From contig JAFLEH010000032.1 of the NCBI GenBank assembly GCA_017301995.1, positions 1-64,000 of the forward strand: 64,000 nt of DNA, in the 5' to 3' direction. This document shows, one piece after another, positions 8,228 through 16,697 of this stretch (its first letter is position 1; each line of letters opens with the position of its first letter). The notes beneath the pieces are model-generated. The model worked only from the letters and a program-made list of their open reading frames with translations. It was not told the DNA's origin and did not search any database. The stretch is from Verrucomicrobiota bacterium. GTDB lineage: Bacteria > Verrucomicrobiota > Verrucomicrobiia > Verrucomicrobiales > Akkermansiaceae. Made by a program: the position numbers and the translations under genes.

Positions 8228-10558
8228 TTACCGCTGAACAATCCGCAGAGAGGAATCCAACCGGGTCTCGGCTCCCGGCTTCAGCTCGACTGTGACGGTG
8301 GCGTCGCCGCAACGGATCCTTGCGGTCCGGGGGAAAATGCCGATCGGACGAATCTTCGCGCCGGAGAGTTTGCCGCCCTTCCAGGCGAGATCGACTTCCA
8401 ACCCGCCACGCGCGCGCAGGCCGGTCACTTTTCCGTCCGGCCAGGCGGATGGCAAAGCGGGCAGCAGTGAGATTTCACCCACCGTGCTTTGCATCAGCAT
8501 CTCCGCGATCCCGGCCGCGCCGCCGAAGTTGCCGTCGATCTGAAACGGCGGATGGGCGTCGAACAAATTCGGATAGGTCCGCTCGGGGCTCAGGAGGAAC
8601 TTCAGGATCTCATGCGCGTGATCGCCGTCGGCCAGGTGGGTCCACAGGCAAATCCGCCACGCGGTGGCCCATCCGGTGGCCTTGTCGCCGCGGATCTCCA
8701 GCGACTTCTTCACCGCCGCGGCGAGTTCGGGCGTGCCGCGCAGGGAGATATCACGACCCGGATAGAGTCCGTAAAGGTGCGAGACATGGCGATGGTTCCG
8801 ATCACCCGCCTCCATGTCCCAATCCTCCTGCCACTCCTGGAGTTGGCCGGCTTTGCCCACCTTGTCGGCCGCCAGCTTCGCGCGGGTTGCGGTCAGACGG
8901 TCGCGGAAATCCTTGTCCACTCCAAGCGCGGCGGAAGCCTTGATCGTGTGGGCGAAAAGATCCCGCAGGATCTGCTGATCCATCGCCGGTCCCGCGCACA
9001 CGGCGGCTCCCTTGGGATGGCCGTTTTCCGGGGAAATCGAAGGACTGGTCACCAACATCCGGGTTTTCGGATCCTCGTGCAGGGTATCGAGGAAGAACTC
9101 GCAGGAGCCTTTCATGATCGGATAGATCCGTTTCAGGACCGCCTTGTCGCCGCTGAATTCGTAGCGATCCCACAAATGCAGGCAAAGCCACGCGCCACCG
9201 GTCGGCCACATGCCCCAGTTCGGTCCGTCGATCGGCGCGGAGGCCCGCCAGAGGTCGGTGTTGTGATGAACCACCCATCCCTTCGCACCATACATCTCCT
9301 TCGCGGTGCGGGCGCCAGTGACGGCTAGATCCTCGACCATCGCGACCAGCGGTTCCACGCACTCGGCGAGGTTGCCGGACTCCGCGGGCCAGTAATTCAT
9401 CTCGGTGTTGATGTTGATGGTGTATTTGCTCTGCCATGGCGGATTGAGGCTTTCATTCCACAGCCCCTGAAGCGTCGACGGCTGGCCGCCGGGGCGCGAG
9501 CAACCGATCAGCAGATAACGGCCGAACTGATAGTATAACGCCGCAAGCTGCGGGTCATTGCCACCCGCGAACCCGCGGATCCGGGCGTCGGTCGGTTGTT
9601 TCATCGCGTCGGTTTGCCCGAGGTCGAGCGAGACACGCCGGAACAACGGTTGATAGTCTGCCAGGTGGGCCGCGCGGAGCTGATCGAACGATTTGCCCGC
9701 GGCCTTTGCCAGGCACTTGTCCACCATCTCCCCCGGATCGCCGCCGGCGTCGTTGAAGTTCCGATAGCTGGTCGCCGCGGAAATCAGCAGCATCGCCGAA
9801 TCCGCGCCGGAAACGGTGATCCTGTCACCCTCGGCGGACACCTTGCCGCCGGTGGCGATAATCCTAACCTTTGCCTCATACGCCAGCTTTCCCTGGATTC
9901 CGCCGGCATCGCCGCCCTTCCCGCGCATCACGAGCGTATTGCCGCCCTCGACCGTTAGCACGGCTTTCATCGGCGTTTTCATCCCCGCACCGAAGGCCAC
10001 CTTCCCCGGCTGATCGGCGGATAGACGAATCACGATGACACCGTCGGGCGCACTGGCGAACATCTCCCGCGTGTGGCGGACGCCATCGAGCGTGTAACCC
10101 ACCGTGGCCGTGGCGGTGTCGAGATTCAGATCACGCCGGTAGCCGGTGGTTTGCCCGGCGGGAAACCCGAGCAACAAATCCCCCACGGTTTGATAGGGCA
10201 TCTGGCCCAGCGGCTTGGCCATCACCTTGGCGCTGATGAGTTGGGCCGCCTCACGGAATTTCCCGTCGTCGATCAGCTTCCTAACCTCCGGCAGCGCGGC
10301 CTTGGCATCGGGATTCACCGGATTGTAGGGACCGCCAGCCCACAGGGTGCCCTCGTTGAGTTGGATGCGCTCGTTTTCCGTCTGCCCGAACACCATGGCG
10401 CCGAGTTTCCCATTTCCCAACGGCATTGCCTCGGTCCACTGATTAGCCGGTTTGTCATACCAGACGGTCAGGGCTTGGTCGGCGGCTTCGGGAGCGGCAC
10501 CGGCGAAACCCGCGGACACGAGAAAGAGCGTGGCGATTTTTGGAAGGATTCGTTTCAT
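8228..10558 (-). CDS. Secreted GH95 alpha-L-fucosidase / alpha-L-galactosidase
   Basis: A 776-residue glycosidase with a signal peptide (residues ~1-22). GH95 marks are WYDKPANQWTEAMPLGNGKLG at the start of the N-terminal beta domain, ININTEMNYWPAES near 383 (catalytic Asn pair), SPSISPENGH near 511 (acid Glu) and DGNFGGAAGIAEML near 676 (Asp). The family removes terminal alpha-L-fucose, or alpha-L-galactose found on complex xylans. In an operon otherwise aimed at arabinoxylan, galactose from xylan side chains is as likely as fucose. Start ATG 10558 gives the signal peptide; the upstream in-frame extension has no signal character. It lies between two CE1-containing genes. Confidence 0.92.
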   Translation of the reverse strand: MKRILPKIATLFLVSAGFAGAAPEAADQALTVWYDKPANQWTEAMPLGNGKLGAMVFGQTENERIQLNEGTLWAGGPYNPVNPDAKAALPEVRKLIDDGKFREAAQLISAKVMAKPLGQMPYQTVGDLLLGFPAGQTTGYRRDLNLDTATATVGYTLDGVRHTREMFASAPDGVIVIRLSADQPGKVAFGAGMKTPMKAVLTVEGGNTLVMRGKGGDAGGIQGKLAYEAKVRIIATGGKVSAEGDRITVSGADSAMLLISAATSYRNFNDAGGDPGEMVDKCLAKAAGKSFDQLRAAHLADYQPLFRRVSLDLGQTDAMKQPTDARIRGFAGGNDPQLAALYYQFGRYLLIGCSRPGGQPSTLQGLWNESLNPPWQSKYTININTEMNYWPAESGNLAECVEPLVAMVEDLAVTGARTAKEMYGAKGWVVHHNTDLWRASAPIDGPNWGMWPTGGAWLCLHLWDRYEFSGDKAVLKRIYPIMKGSCEFFLDTLHEDPKTRMLVTSPSISPENGHPKGAAVCAGPAMDQQILRDLFAHTIKASAALGVDKDFRDRLTATRAKLAADKVGKAGQLQEWQEDWDMEAGDRNHRHVSHLYGLYPGRDISLRGTPELAAAVKKSLEIRGDKATGWATAWRICLWTHLADGDHAHEILKFLLSPERTYPNLFDAHPPFQIDGNFGGAAGIAEMLMQSTVGEISLLPALPSAWPDGKVTGLRARGGLEVDLAWKGGKLSGAKIRPIGIFPRTARIRCGDATVTVELKPGAETRLDSSLRIVQR

Positions 10559-10641
10559 GGAAAATGGGGATTGGTATTGGCAGGCTTCCGGATACGGCGC
10601 GAATGGAGCGAATCTTTGGAAAACACCCCAGGACAGGTCCA

Positions 10642-11745
10642 TCACCGGAAAAACCGTTGCAAGGTTTCCGTAAGGTAGGCCCGCGCGTTCATCCAGGTGT
10701 GGCCGCCATCGGTGGTCAGACTGGTGTGACGGATTCCTTTCGCAGTGAGGAATTCATCGAACGCGCGCGCGTCGTTATAGAGGAAATCCTGCTTGCCAAC
10801 ACCTAACCACAGCAGCTTCAGCTTGCCATTCGTTCCTTCAGGATCACCGCAGATGCCCGCGAACCGCTGCTCCATCACCGCGGGGGTCAGATAGGCGCTG
10901 TAGGAACCGATCCACGCGAACTTGTCCTGATTCAGGAATCCGGTGAACAGCGATTGGCCTCCGCCGCGCGAGAATCCGGCGATCGCCCGTGCTTCGCGAT
11001 CCTCACGCGTCCGGTAGGTGGCTTCCACGAACGGCATGATCGTTTTCGTGAGTTCGTCGCTGAACAACCGATACATGTCCGCCGCCTGCGGGGAGTTCGG
11101 CGCCGGAGTCCCCCTCATCATGTTGCCGTAGGGCATCGCAACGATCATCGGTACGGCGCGCTTTTCGGCAATCAGGTTGTCGAGGATGGAGTTAAGCTTC
11201 CCCACCTTGAACCAGGTTTCCTCGGTATCGGTGGTGCCGCTGACCAGATAGAAAACCGGAAGTCGGTCCGTGCCGGCGCGGTATCCCGGCGGCGTATAAA
11301 CCAGCAGCGGCCGGGTGGCCCCCAATACGGCGGATTTCACCTGGTGATAGGAAACCTCGCCATGCGGAACATCGCGGACCGCGTGAATCAACGGCGGATC
11401 GCCCGGAATGTCCACGAGACTCGCCTTGAAGCGCTCGTTGGGAAACAGGTCCGGATTGGCCGGATCGGAAACGCCAATGCCATCCACCACGAAATTGTAA
11501 GGATAGAGATCGGGCTTCACCGGCCCAACGGTGATGCTCCAGACGCCGGCTTCGTCCTTGCGCATCTCCTGGTTTCCAACAGTGAATTGGGAGCTGAGCT
11601 CCACCCGCTTCGCGTTGGGCGCGGCGAACCGCAGCGTCACCGTCCGGTCGGCATGGACCACCGGTGATTCGAACGGCTGGGGGCGCGGCATTTGCGCGTT
11701 TGCGGACAGCAGTCCGGCGAGCGCGAGAAACAATGACGATTTCAT
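10642..11745 (-). CDS. Secreted CE1 esterase with N-terminal E-set (CBM48-like) domain
   Basis: A 367-residue protein with a signal peptide (MKSSLFLALAGLLSANA). Residues ~30-105 form an Ig-like E-set domain ending in YPYNFVVDGIGVSDP. Residues ~120-367 are a CE1 hydrolase with VYTPPGYR, VFYLVSGTTDTEETW, a nucleophile elbow GFSRGG with Ser near 257 (Arg replaces the usual Met) and a C-terminal DGGHTWMNAR carrying the His. The layout matches the N-terminal half of the 1217-residue fusion downstream, so the two are probably paralogues. It acts on xylan esters; which ester is unknown. It is 14 bases after the GPH transporter gene. Confidence 0.88.
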   Translation of the reverse strand: MKSSLFLALAGLLSANAQMPRPQPFESPVVHADRTVTLRFAAPNAKRVELSSQFTVGNQEMRKDEAGVWSITVGPVKPDLYPYNFVVDGIGVSDPANPDLFPNERFKASLVDIPGDPPLIHAVRDVPHGEVSYHQVKSAVLGATRPLLVYTPPGYRAGTDRLPVFYLVSGTTDTEETWFKVGKLNSILDNLIAEKRAVPMIVAMPYGNMMRGTPAPNSPQAADMYRLFSDELTKTIMPFVEATYRTREDREARAIAGFSRGGGQSLFTGFLNQDKFAWIGSYSAYLTPAVMEQRFAGICGDPEGTNGKLKLLWLGVGKQDFLYNDARAFDEFLTAKGIRHTSLTTDGGHTWMNARAYLTETLQRFFR

Positions 11746-11759
11746 GAATGTTGATTAGG

Positions 11760-13259
11760 TTATGTGGTCTGCGCCGCGGCCGCCCGTCGGCGGGCGAGTT
11801 CGTCGGCCAGTTCGAGGGTCGCGCTCCGGTTGAGCTTGTAGGCGGCCAACAGGGCCGTGCATACCGCGAACAACAAGCCCACGGTGATCGAGGCGTTGAA
11901 ATGATAACCCGCCACCGCCGATGCGGCTTCCGGGTGGCTGGTGTCATAGCCGAAGAATCCGGCCATGATCCAGAGAAACGACGCCGAACCGAGCGCGAGC
12001 CCGGCCTTGAGGCAGAATCCGATCGTCGCGAACACGATTCCCGTGAAACGCCTCCCGGTTGTCAGTTCCGAATAATCCGCCACATCGGCGAAGATCGCCC
12101 ACACCAGCGGAATCGTCGGAGCATAGACCGCCGCGCCAACCACGGTCAGCCCGAGCATCCCCCACACCGCGTCCGGGGACAGCAGATAGAACGCGAACGC
12201 CGATACGGTGGATAGGGCGAAACCCGCGACGGCCACAGCTTTCTTGCCGAATCGCCGCGCGAATCCGGCGGAGGCCATGATGACCAGAATCGTGGTCAGC
12301 GTGCCGGTGACGTTGGCGATGCTGTTGAACACGTCCGCCACATTGGATCCCGCAAGATTGTCGCGGGTACCATGAACCAGCCAGCCCAGGGTTTCCAGAA
12401 TCCCACCCGGTTTTCCATCGGCCGATCCGGTTAGCCCGAGCGTTTGCAGGCAATCGAACATCGCGGCTTTGCCGGCGTATTGGTGATAGTAGTTATAGAG
12501 CGCGCCCCCTCGGAACGACAGGATCGCGAAATGCACCAGGGTCATCAGCGCCATGATTTTCCACGGGCCGTTCTTCAGCAGATCGCGGAAATCCTGTTTC
12601 GGTGACGATCGGGTTTCCGCCACCGGTTGGACGCGCTCGCGAGTTGTCGCGAAGGTGATGAAGAACAGCACCAAACACACCACCGCCCAGATCGTCATGG
12701 TCATCTGCCAGCCGTGCTGGCGGTCGTGCCCTTCGGCGAACTTGGCCACCAGCGGCAAGGTGAAACCGCCGACGATGAACTGCGCGATGTTCACCGCGAT
12801 GAACCGGAACGAGTTGAGACTCGCGCGTTCGTTGAGGTCCGCCGTGATCACGCCCCCAAGCGCGGAATACGGCATGTTGTTCATCGAGTAGAGCGTCATC
12901 AGCATCATGTTGGTGATCGCCGCGTAGGCGATCAGCGCGCCCATCCCCCACCCTTTCGGCGTGGTGTAGGCGAGCACCATCACCACCGCCCAAGGCACAG
13001 CGGTCCACAGGATCCACGGGCGGAACCGGCCCCAGCGGGTGCGCGTGCGGTCGGCGAGCACACCCATGATCGGATCAAAAAGCGCGTCCCACAACCGTGG
13101 CCAGAGCAACACGGCCGCCGCCGCGCTCGCAGTTAGACCGAAGACATCGGTGTAGAAATTGAGCTGGAACAGGATCATCGTCATGAAGACGAAGTTCGCG
13201 GCCGCGTCCGCCGCGCTGTATCCGGCCTTTTCGGTGAAGCTGAGTTTCGGTGATGTCAT
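11760..13259 (-). CDS. GPH-family sugar:cation symporter
   Basis: A 499-residue membrane protein with about 12 hydrophobic segments. The N-terminal SFTEKAGYSAADAAANF is typical of the GPH family (MelB/XynB/XylP), as is DALFDPIMGVLADRTRTRWGRFRPW in the first cytoplasmic loop. It imports sugars, probably xylosides or arabinose-containing oligomers, with Na+ or H+. It is the only transporter of the locus. No SusC/SusD or ABC genes are present, so large polymers must be cut outside. An insert of about 70 residues after TM7 (TLGLTGSADGKP region) is longer than in MelB. ATG 13259 is preferred to 13334 because it places the conserved N-terminus at the start. Confidence 0.9.
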   Translation of the reverse strand: MTSPKLSFTEKAGYSAADAAANFVFMTMILFQLNFYTDVFGLTASAAAAVLLWPRLWDALFDPIMGVLADRTRTRWGRFRPWILWTAVPWAVVMVLAYTTPKGWGMGALIAYAAITNMMLMTLYSMNNMPYSALGGVITADLNERASLNSFRFIAVNIAQFIVGGFTLPLVAKFAEGHDRQHGWQMTMTIWAVVCLVLFFITFATTRERVQPVAETRSSPKQDFRDLLKNGPWKIMALMTLVHFAILSFRGGALYNYYHQYAGKAAMFDCLQTLGLTGSADGKPGGILETLGWLVHGTRDNLAGSNVADVFNSIANVTGTLTTILVIMASAGFARRFGKKAVAVAGFALSTVSAFAFYLLSPDAVWGMLGLTVVGAAVYAPTIPLVWAIFADVADYSELTTGRRFTGIVFATIGFCLKAGLALGSASFLWIMAGFFGYDTSHPEAASAVAGYHFNASITVGLLFAVCTALLAAYKLNRSATLELADELARRRAAAAQTT

Positions 13260-13287
13260 GGTTAGGGTCCGCTTCCGGACGGTTGGC

Positions 13288-14709
13288 CTATTGGAAAATC
13301 CAGGAGTCGATGGTGAACAGATCGCCCTCGCCACCGGTGAAGCGCAAGCAAAGATCCTTTACGCCCGCCAGCCCGCTCACCGTACAGATCGCGTTCTTCC
13401 ACTCCTGTGCGCCGCCGGTCTTTTTGACTTCACAGGTTCCCACCACCTTGCCCTCGGGGCCGTCCAACCGAATCTCGATCTTCCCACCCTCGCCGGCGCA
13501 GGCGACCTTCGCGGCGAACCGTTTGGCACCCGCTGCGAAATCCACGCCCCTGACCTTCACCCAGTCGCCGTTGCCGATTTGGCAGAGATTCATTCCGCCC
13601 GGGGTGCATGGTTCCGTTTCAATCCCGCTCTGGGCGGCGAAGGTCTCGGCCTCCACCCGCGCGAACGGATTGACATGCCCCACCTGCGGCACGCCATCTT
13701 CGGTGTAGGTCACCTTTTCGATCGATCCGTCCGCCTTGAACGAAAACCGCTCGAGCGCGATGTTGCGGCGGAATCCGGTGGGAATGCCCGCCTGTTTCGC
13801 AACGATCCGGTTGTGATAGACATGATACCACTGCCCTTTGAACTCGAACTGAGCGGCGTGGTTGTTGTTATTGTTGATCGGCGGTTGATCGGCCACGGCC
13901 CCGCGATAGGTGAAACCGGAGGTGGGCTTGTCGCTGGTCATGTAGTCGATCCGCATCGCGGCCTTCGGATTGCTGGAATACGCGAAGTAATAGGTCCCCT
14001 TGCGTTTGAATACCCACGCGGCCTCGAAGAAATTGTCGGCCTTCATTTTGATCACCTCGCCGTCCAGCGTGATCATGTCGCGCTTGAGCTTGGCGGCGCG
14101 GACATTGTCGTCACCGTTGCCGCCGAAGTAAATGTAAGCCTGCCCGTCGTCGTCCAGATAGACGCCAGGGTCGAACAGCCACATGTTTTTCGCGGGCTGC
14201 ACGCCGGGCGTGCCGTGCTCGATCAGCGGCTTCTTTTTGATGTCCGCGAAAGGTCCGATGGGCTTGTCCCCGGCCACCACACCGATGTTACCCCCGCCAT
14301 TTCCGAAGTAGAGGAAGAACTTCCCATCCCGCTCGATCGCGCAAGGGGCCCAGGTCTTTTTCGCCCACGAGGTGTCGCGCGCCGCGTCAAACACGATTCC
14401 GTGATCGGTCCAGTTCTTCATGTCGCTGGTGGAAATGCAGACCACGTTCGGGATGTTGTAGCTCCCTTCCACCGGGCTCTCGTCGTCATTCGAGCAATAG
14501 ACATACACCCGGTCCTTGGTCACCAGCGTGGACGGATCCGCCAGATACCGGTGCGAGGCCACCGGATAGTCGGCCATCGCCGGCACCGCCGACAGGTAGG
14601 TTAGAACGGGAACAAGCGACCGGATCATCCCCCTTCCGGCCGGCGCGAACGGCATGCGGACAAAACGGCGGTCCTCCTGGTGAAGACGAAGATCAGACGG
14701 ATTTTTCAT
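13288..14709 (-). CDS. Secreted GH43 glycosidase with C-terminal CBM6
   Basis: A 473-residue protein. GH43 five-blade features cover residues ~48-345, with ADPSTLVTKDRVYVY (catalytic base Asp), WLFDPGVYLDDDG (pKa Asp) and FFEAAWVFKR (acid Glu). Residues ~350-473 are a CBM6 (ARVEAETFAAQSG ... IDSWIFQ). The enzyme removes arabinose or xylose residues from arabinoxylan, or cuts arabinan; subfamily was not resolved. Two starts are possible. ATG 14709 has an A/C-rich leader like its neighbours but gives a 27-residue extension before the signal peptide; ATG 14628 starts the signal peptide (MIRSLVPVLTYLSAVPAMA) directly and follows a GGAAGGGGG stretch. It is the first gene of the minus-strand operon, divergent from the GH43 at 15021. 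Confidence 0.9.
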   Translation of the reverse strand: MKNPSDLRLHQEDRRFVRMPFAPAGRGMIRSLVPVLTYLSAVPAMADYPVASHRYLADPSTLVTKDRVYVYCSNDDESPVEGSYNIPNVVCISTSDMKNWTDHGIVFDAARDTSWAKKTWAPCAIERDGKFFLYFGNGGGNIGVVAGDKPIGPFADIKKKPLIEHGTPGVQPAKNMWLFDPGVYLDDDGQAYIYFGGNGDDNVRAAKLKRDMITLDGEVIKMKADNFFEAAWVFKRKGTYYFAYSSNPKAAMRIDYMTSDKPTSGFTYRGAVADQPPINNNNNHAAQFEFKGQWYHVYHNRIVAKQAGIPTGFRRNIALERFSFKADGSIEKVTYTEDGVPQVGHVNPFARVEAETFAAQSGIETEPCTPGGMNLCQIGNGDWVKVRGVDFAAGAKRFAAKVACAGEGGKIEIRLDGPEGKVVGTCEVKKTGGAQEWKNAICTVSGLAGVKDLCLRFTGGEGDLFTIDSWIFQ

Positions 14710-14832
14710 CGGGTTTCAAATCGGGTTGATGTTAGGAATCGCTCTCCCGTGGCGCGGCATGCGGCCAAACCGGACGGCGGCTTTCCGCCGCAAGGAAATC
14801 GCACCGGCCACCGACCAGATCAAGCGGAAAAG

Positions 14833-14843
14833 TAAATCGTTTA
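14833..14843. promoter_or_regulatory. Candidate LacI-type operator half-palindrome
   Basis: TAAATCGTTTA is an imperfect palindrome with a CG core, like operators of LacI-family regulators. It resembles the stronger sites at 14958 and 47061. Assignment to the LacI gene at 47120 is inference. Confidence 0.35.
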
Positions 14844-14957
14844 ATTCGGCAAGACCGGTGGACCGCGGTCCGTATCCGGCAATCCGCTTGTTTCCAAGGG
14901 CGGGCAACCCGAAACACGCGGAAAAGTGCCGGTCGAGCAAATTTGCATGACGGTAAC

Positions 14958-14971
14958 ATAAAACGGTTTAT
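14958..14971. promoter_or_regulatory. Candidate LacI-family operator
   Basis: ATAAAACGGTTTAT is a 14-base palindrome with one mismatched pair and the central CG typical of LacI-family sites. It lies about 50 bases upstream of the plus-strand GH43 start and 250 bases upstream of the minus-strand operon, so one repressor could serve both. Confidence 0.5.
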
Positions 14972-15020
14972 TTTGAGGTTTGACCCGCCCCCGGAGCGAG
15001 CGCATTTTCCCGCCAACCCA

Positions 15021-16619
15021 ATGCATGCCATGACCACCCGCCACTTTTCCCTCATTGCCGTTGCCGCGCTTGCCGGCACGTTCGGTTTCGCGATCGGCAC
15101 CACTCCCGCCGCGGCCAAGGCCTCCAACCCGGTGATCTACGCCGATGTCCCGGACATGTCGATGATCCGGGTGGGAGCGAACTACTACATGAGTAGCACA
15201 ACGATGCACATGAGTCCCGGCGTGCCGATCATGAAATCGACGGATCTGGTGAACTGGCGGACCATCGGCTACGCCTACGACACGCTCGACGACACCGATG
15301 AACTGAACCTCGCGAACGGCAAGAGCACCTACGGCAAGGGGTCCTGGGCGAGCAGCCTGCGCTACCACAAGGGCACGTTCTACGTTTCCACGTTTTCCGG
15401 CACCACCGGGAAGACTTACATTTATACGACCAAGGACATCGAGAAGGGACCGTGGAAGAAGATCTCGTTCAGGCCGATGCTGCACGATCACACGCTGTTT
15501 TTCGACGACGACGGCAAGGTGTACATGCTGACCGGCGGTGGAACGATCCGGATCCACGAGCTGACCGACGATCTATCCGGCCTCAAACCCGGCGGGCTCG
15601 ACCAAGTGGCGATCCAGAATGCCAGCGCCCCGTCAGGCCCCAACGTCGGCCTTCCCGCCGAGGGGTCGCAGTTGTTCAAGGTGAACGGCAAATACTATCT
15701 GTTCAACATCACGTGGCCGAGGGGCGGCATGCGCACCGTGGTGATTCACCGGGCCGACAAAATCACCGGTCCCTACGAGGGCCGGGTTGGGCTGCAAGAT
15801 CAGGGTGTGGCGCAGGGCGGCTTGATCGACACGCCCGATGGAAAGTGGTTCGCCTATCTGTTTCAGGATCACGGCGCGGTGGGCCGCATCCCGTTCCTTG
15901 TCCCGGTGAAATGGGAGGACGGATGGCCAATGATCGGGGATAACGGCAAAGTGCCCGCGTCGCTCGAACTGCCGGATAACAAACCGCTCATCCCGGGCAT
16001 CGTCGTGTCCGACGAGTTCGCGCGCAAGCCCGGCGAGGCTCCCCTGCCCCTCGCATGGCAATGGAATCACAACCCGGACAACACCGCCTGGTCGGTTACC
16101 AAACGGCCCGGGTTTCTCCGTCTGACAACATCAAGGACCGATACCGACCTCCTGTTGTCCCGCAACATGCTGACCCAGCGCACCATCGGTCCGGAATGTT
16201 CCGCCACCACCGCACTCGATACCTCCGCGATGAAAGACGGCGATTTCGCCGGGCTGTGCCTGCTCCAGAAGAAATACGGATGGGTGGGCGTGAAGGCGGA
16301 GGGCGGAAAGAAAGCCCTGGTCATGGTCAGCGCCGAATCCGACCGACCGGTGGAGGTCGAATCGGTTCCGCTGGAGAAGCGCGGCGTCTATCTGCGCGCC
16401 GACTGCGATTTCAACAACAAGGCCGACACCGCACGGTTCTTCTACAGCCTGGACGGCAAGGCGTGGACCGCCATTGGCAAACCGCTTAAGATGGCCTATA
16501 CCCTACCGCATTTCATGGGTTACCGCTACGGGCTTTTCGCCTATGCGACGCAGGCGCCCGGTGGCTCGGCCGACTTCGACCTCTTCCGCATCAGTGACAA
16601 GCTACCGGGCGGAAACTGA
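15021..16619 (+). CDS. Secreted GH43 beta-xylosidase/arabinofuranosidase with C-terminal beta-sandwich
   Basis: About 532 residues (529 from the alternative ATG at 15030). A signal peptide of ~30 residues ends in TTPAAAKA. GH43 blades cover ~35-320 with YADVPDMSMIRVGANYYM (base Asp), DHTLFFDDDGKVYM (Asp) and PAEGSQLFKV (acid Glu). Residues ~330-530 form a GH43_C2-type beta-sandwich (SDEFARKP, then RPGFLRL ... YGLFAYAT). The layout fits exported two-domain GH43 enzymes such as subfamily 12, which act on arabinoxylan. It is the first gene of the plus operon, followed after 78 bases by the CE6-GH43 fusion. Confidence 0.88.
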   Translation: MHAMTTRHFSLIAVAALAGTFGFAIGTTPAAAKASNPVIYADVPDMSMIRVGANYYMSSTTMHMSPGVPIMKSTDLVNWRTIGYAYDTLDDTDELNLANGKSTYGKGSWASSLRYHKGTFYVSTFSGTTGKTYIYTTKDIEKGPWKKISFRPMLHDHTLFFDDDGKVYMLTGGGTIRIHELTDDLSGLKPGGLDQVAIQNASAPSGPNVGLPAEGSQLFKVNGKYYLFNITWPRGGMRTVVIHRADKITGPYEGRVGLQDQGVAQGGLIDTPDGKWFAYLFQDHGAVGRIPFLVPVKWEDGWPMIGDNGKVPASLELPDNKPLIPGIVVSDEFARKPGEAPLPLAWQWNHNPDNTAWSVTKRPGFLRLTTSRTDTDLLLSRNMLTQRTIGPECSATTALDTSAMKDGDFAGLCLLQKKYGWVGVKAEGGKKALVMVSAESDRPVEVESVPLEKRGVYLRADCDFNNKADTARFFYSLDGKAWTAIGKPLKMAYTLPHFMGYRYGLFAYATQAPGGSADFDLFRISDKLPGGN

Positions 16620-16697
16620 TCTTCTCCCGAGAACGCACGCTCCCCGGTCCGGCATCTGACGGCCGCCGCGGGCGCAATTCCAACCTAACCCACATCC

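Larger units (their letters stand above)
14710..15020. promoter_or_regulatory. Divergent promoter region between two xylan operons
   Basis: The 311 bases between the divergent GH43 genes hold no gene. The central part (14830-14980) is markedly A/T-richer than the flanks and contains two palindromic elements, TAAATCGTTTA at 14833 and ATAAAACGGTTTAT at 14958. This is the natural site for coordinated control of the seven-gene minus operon and the three-gene plus operon. Confidence 0.6.

Noticed and set aside
13159..14604. Plus-strand open frame of about 480 codons opposite GH43-CBM6
   Set aside because: The other strand has clear GH43 and CBM6 motifs; this frame is His/Val/Arg-rich with no family pattern.
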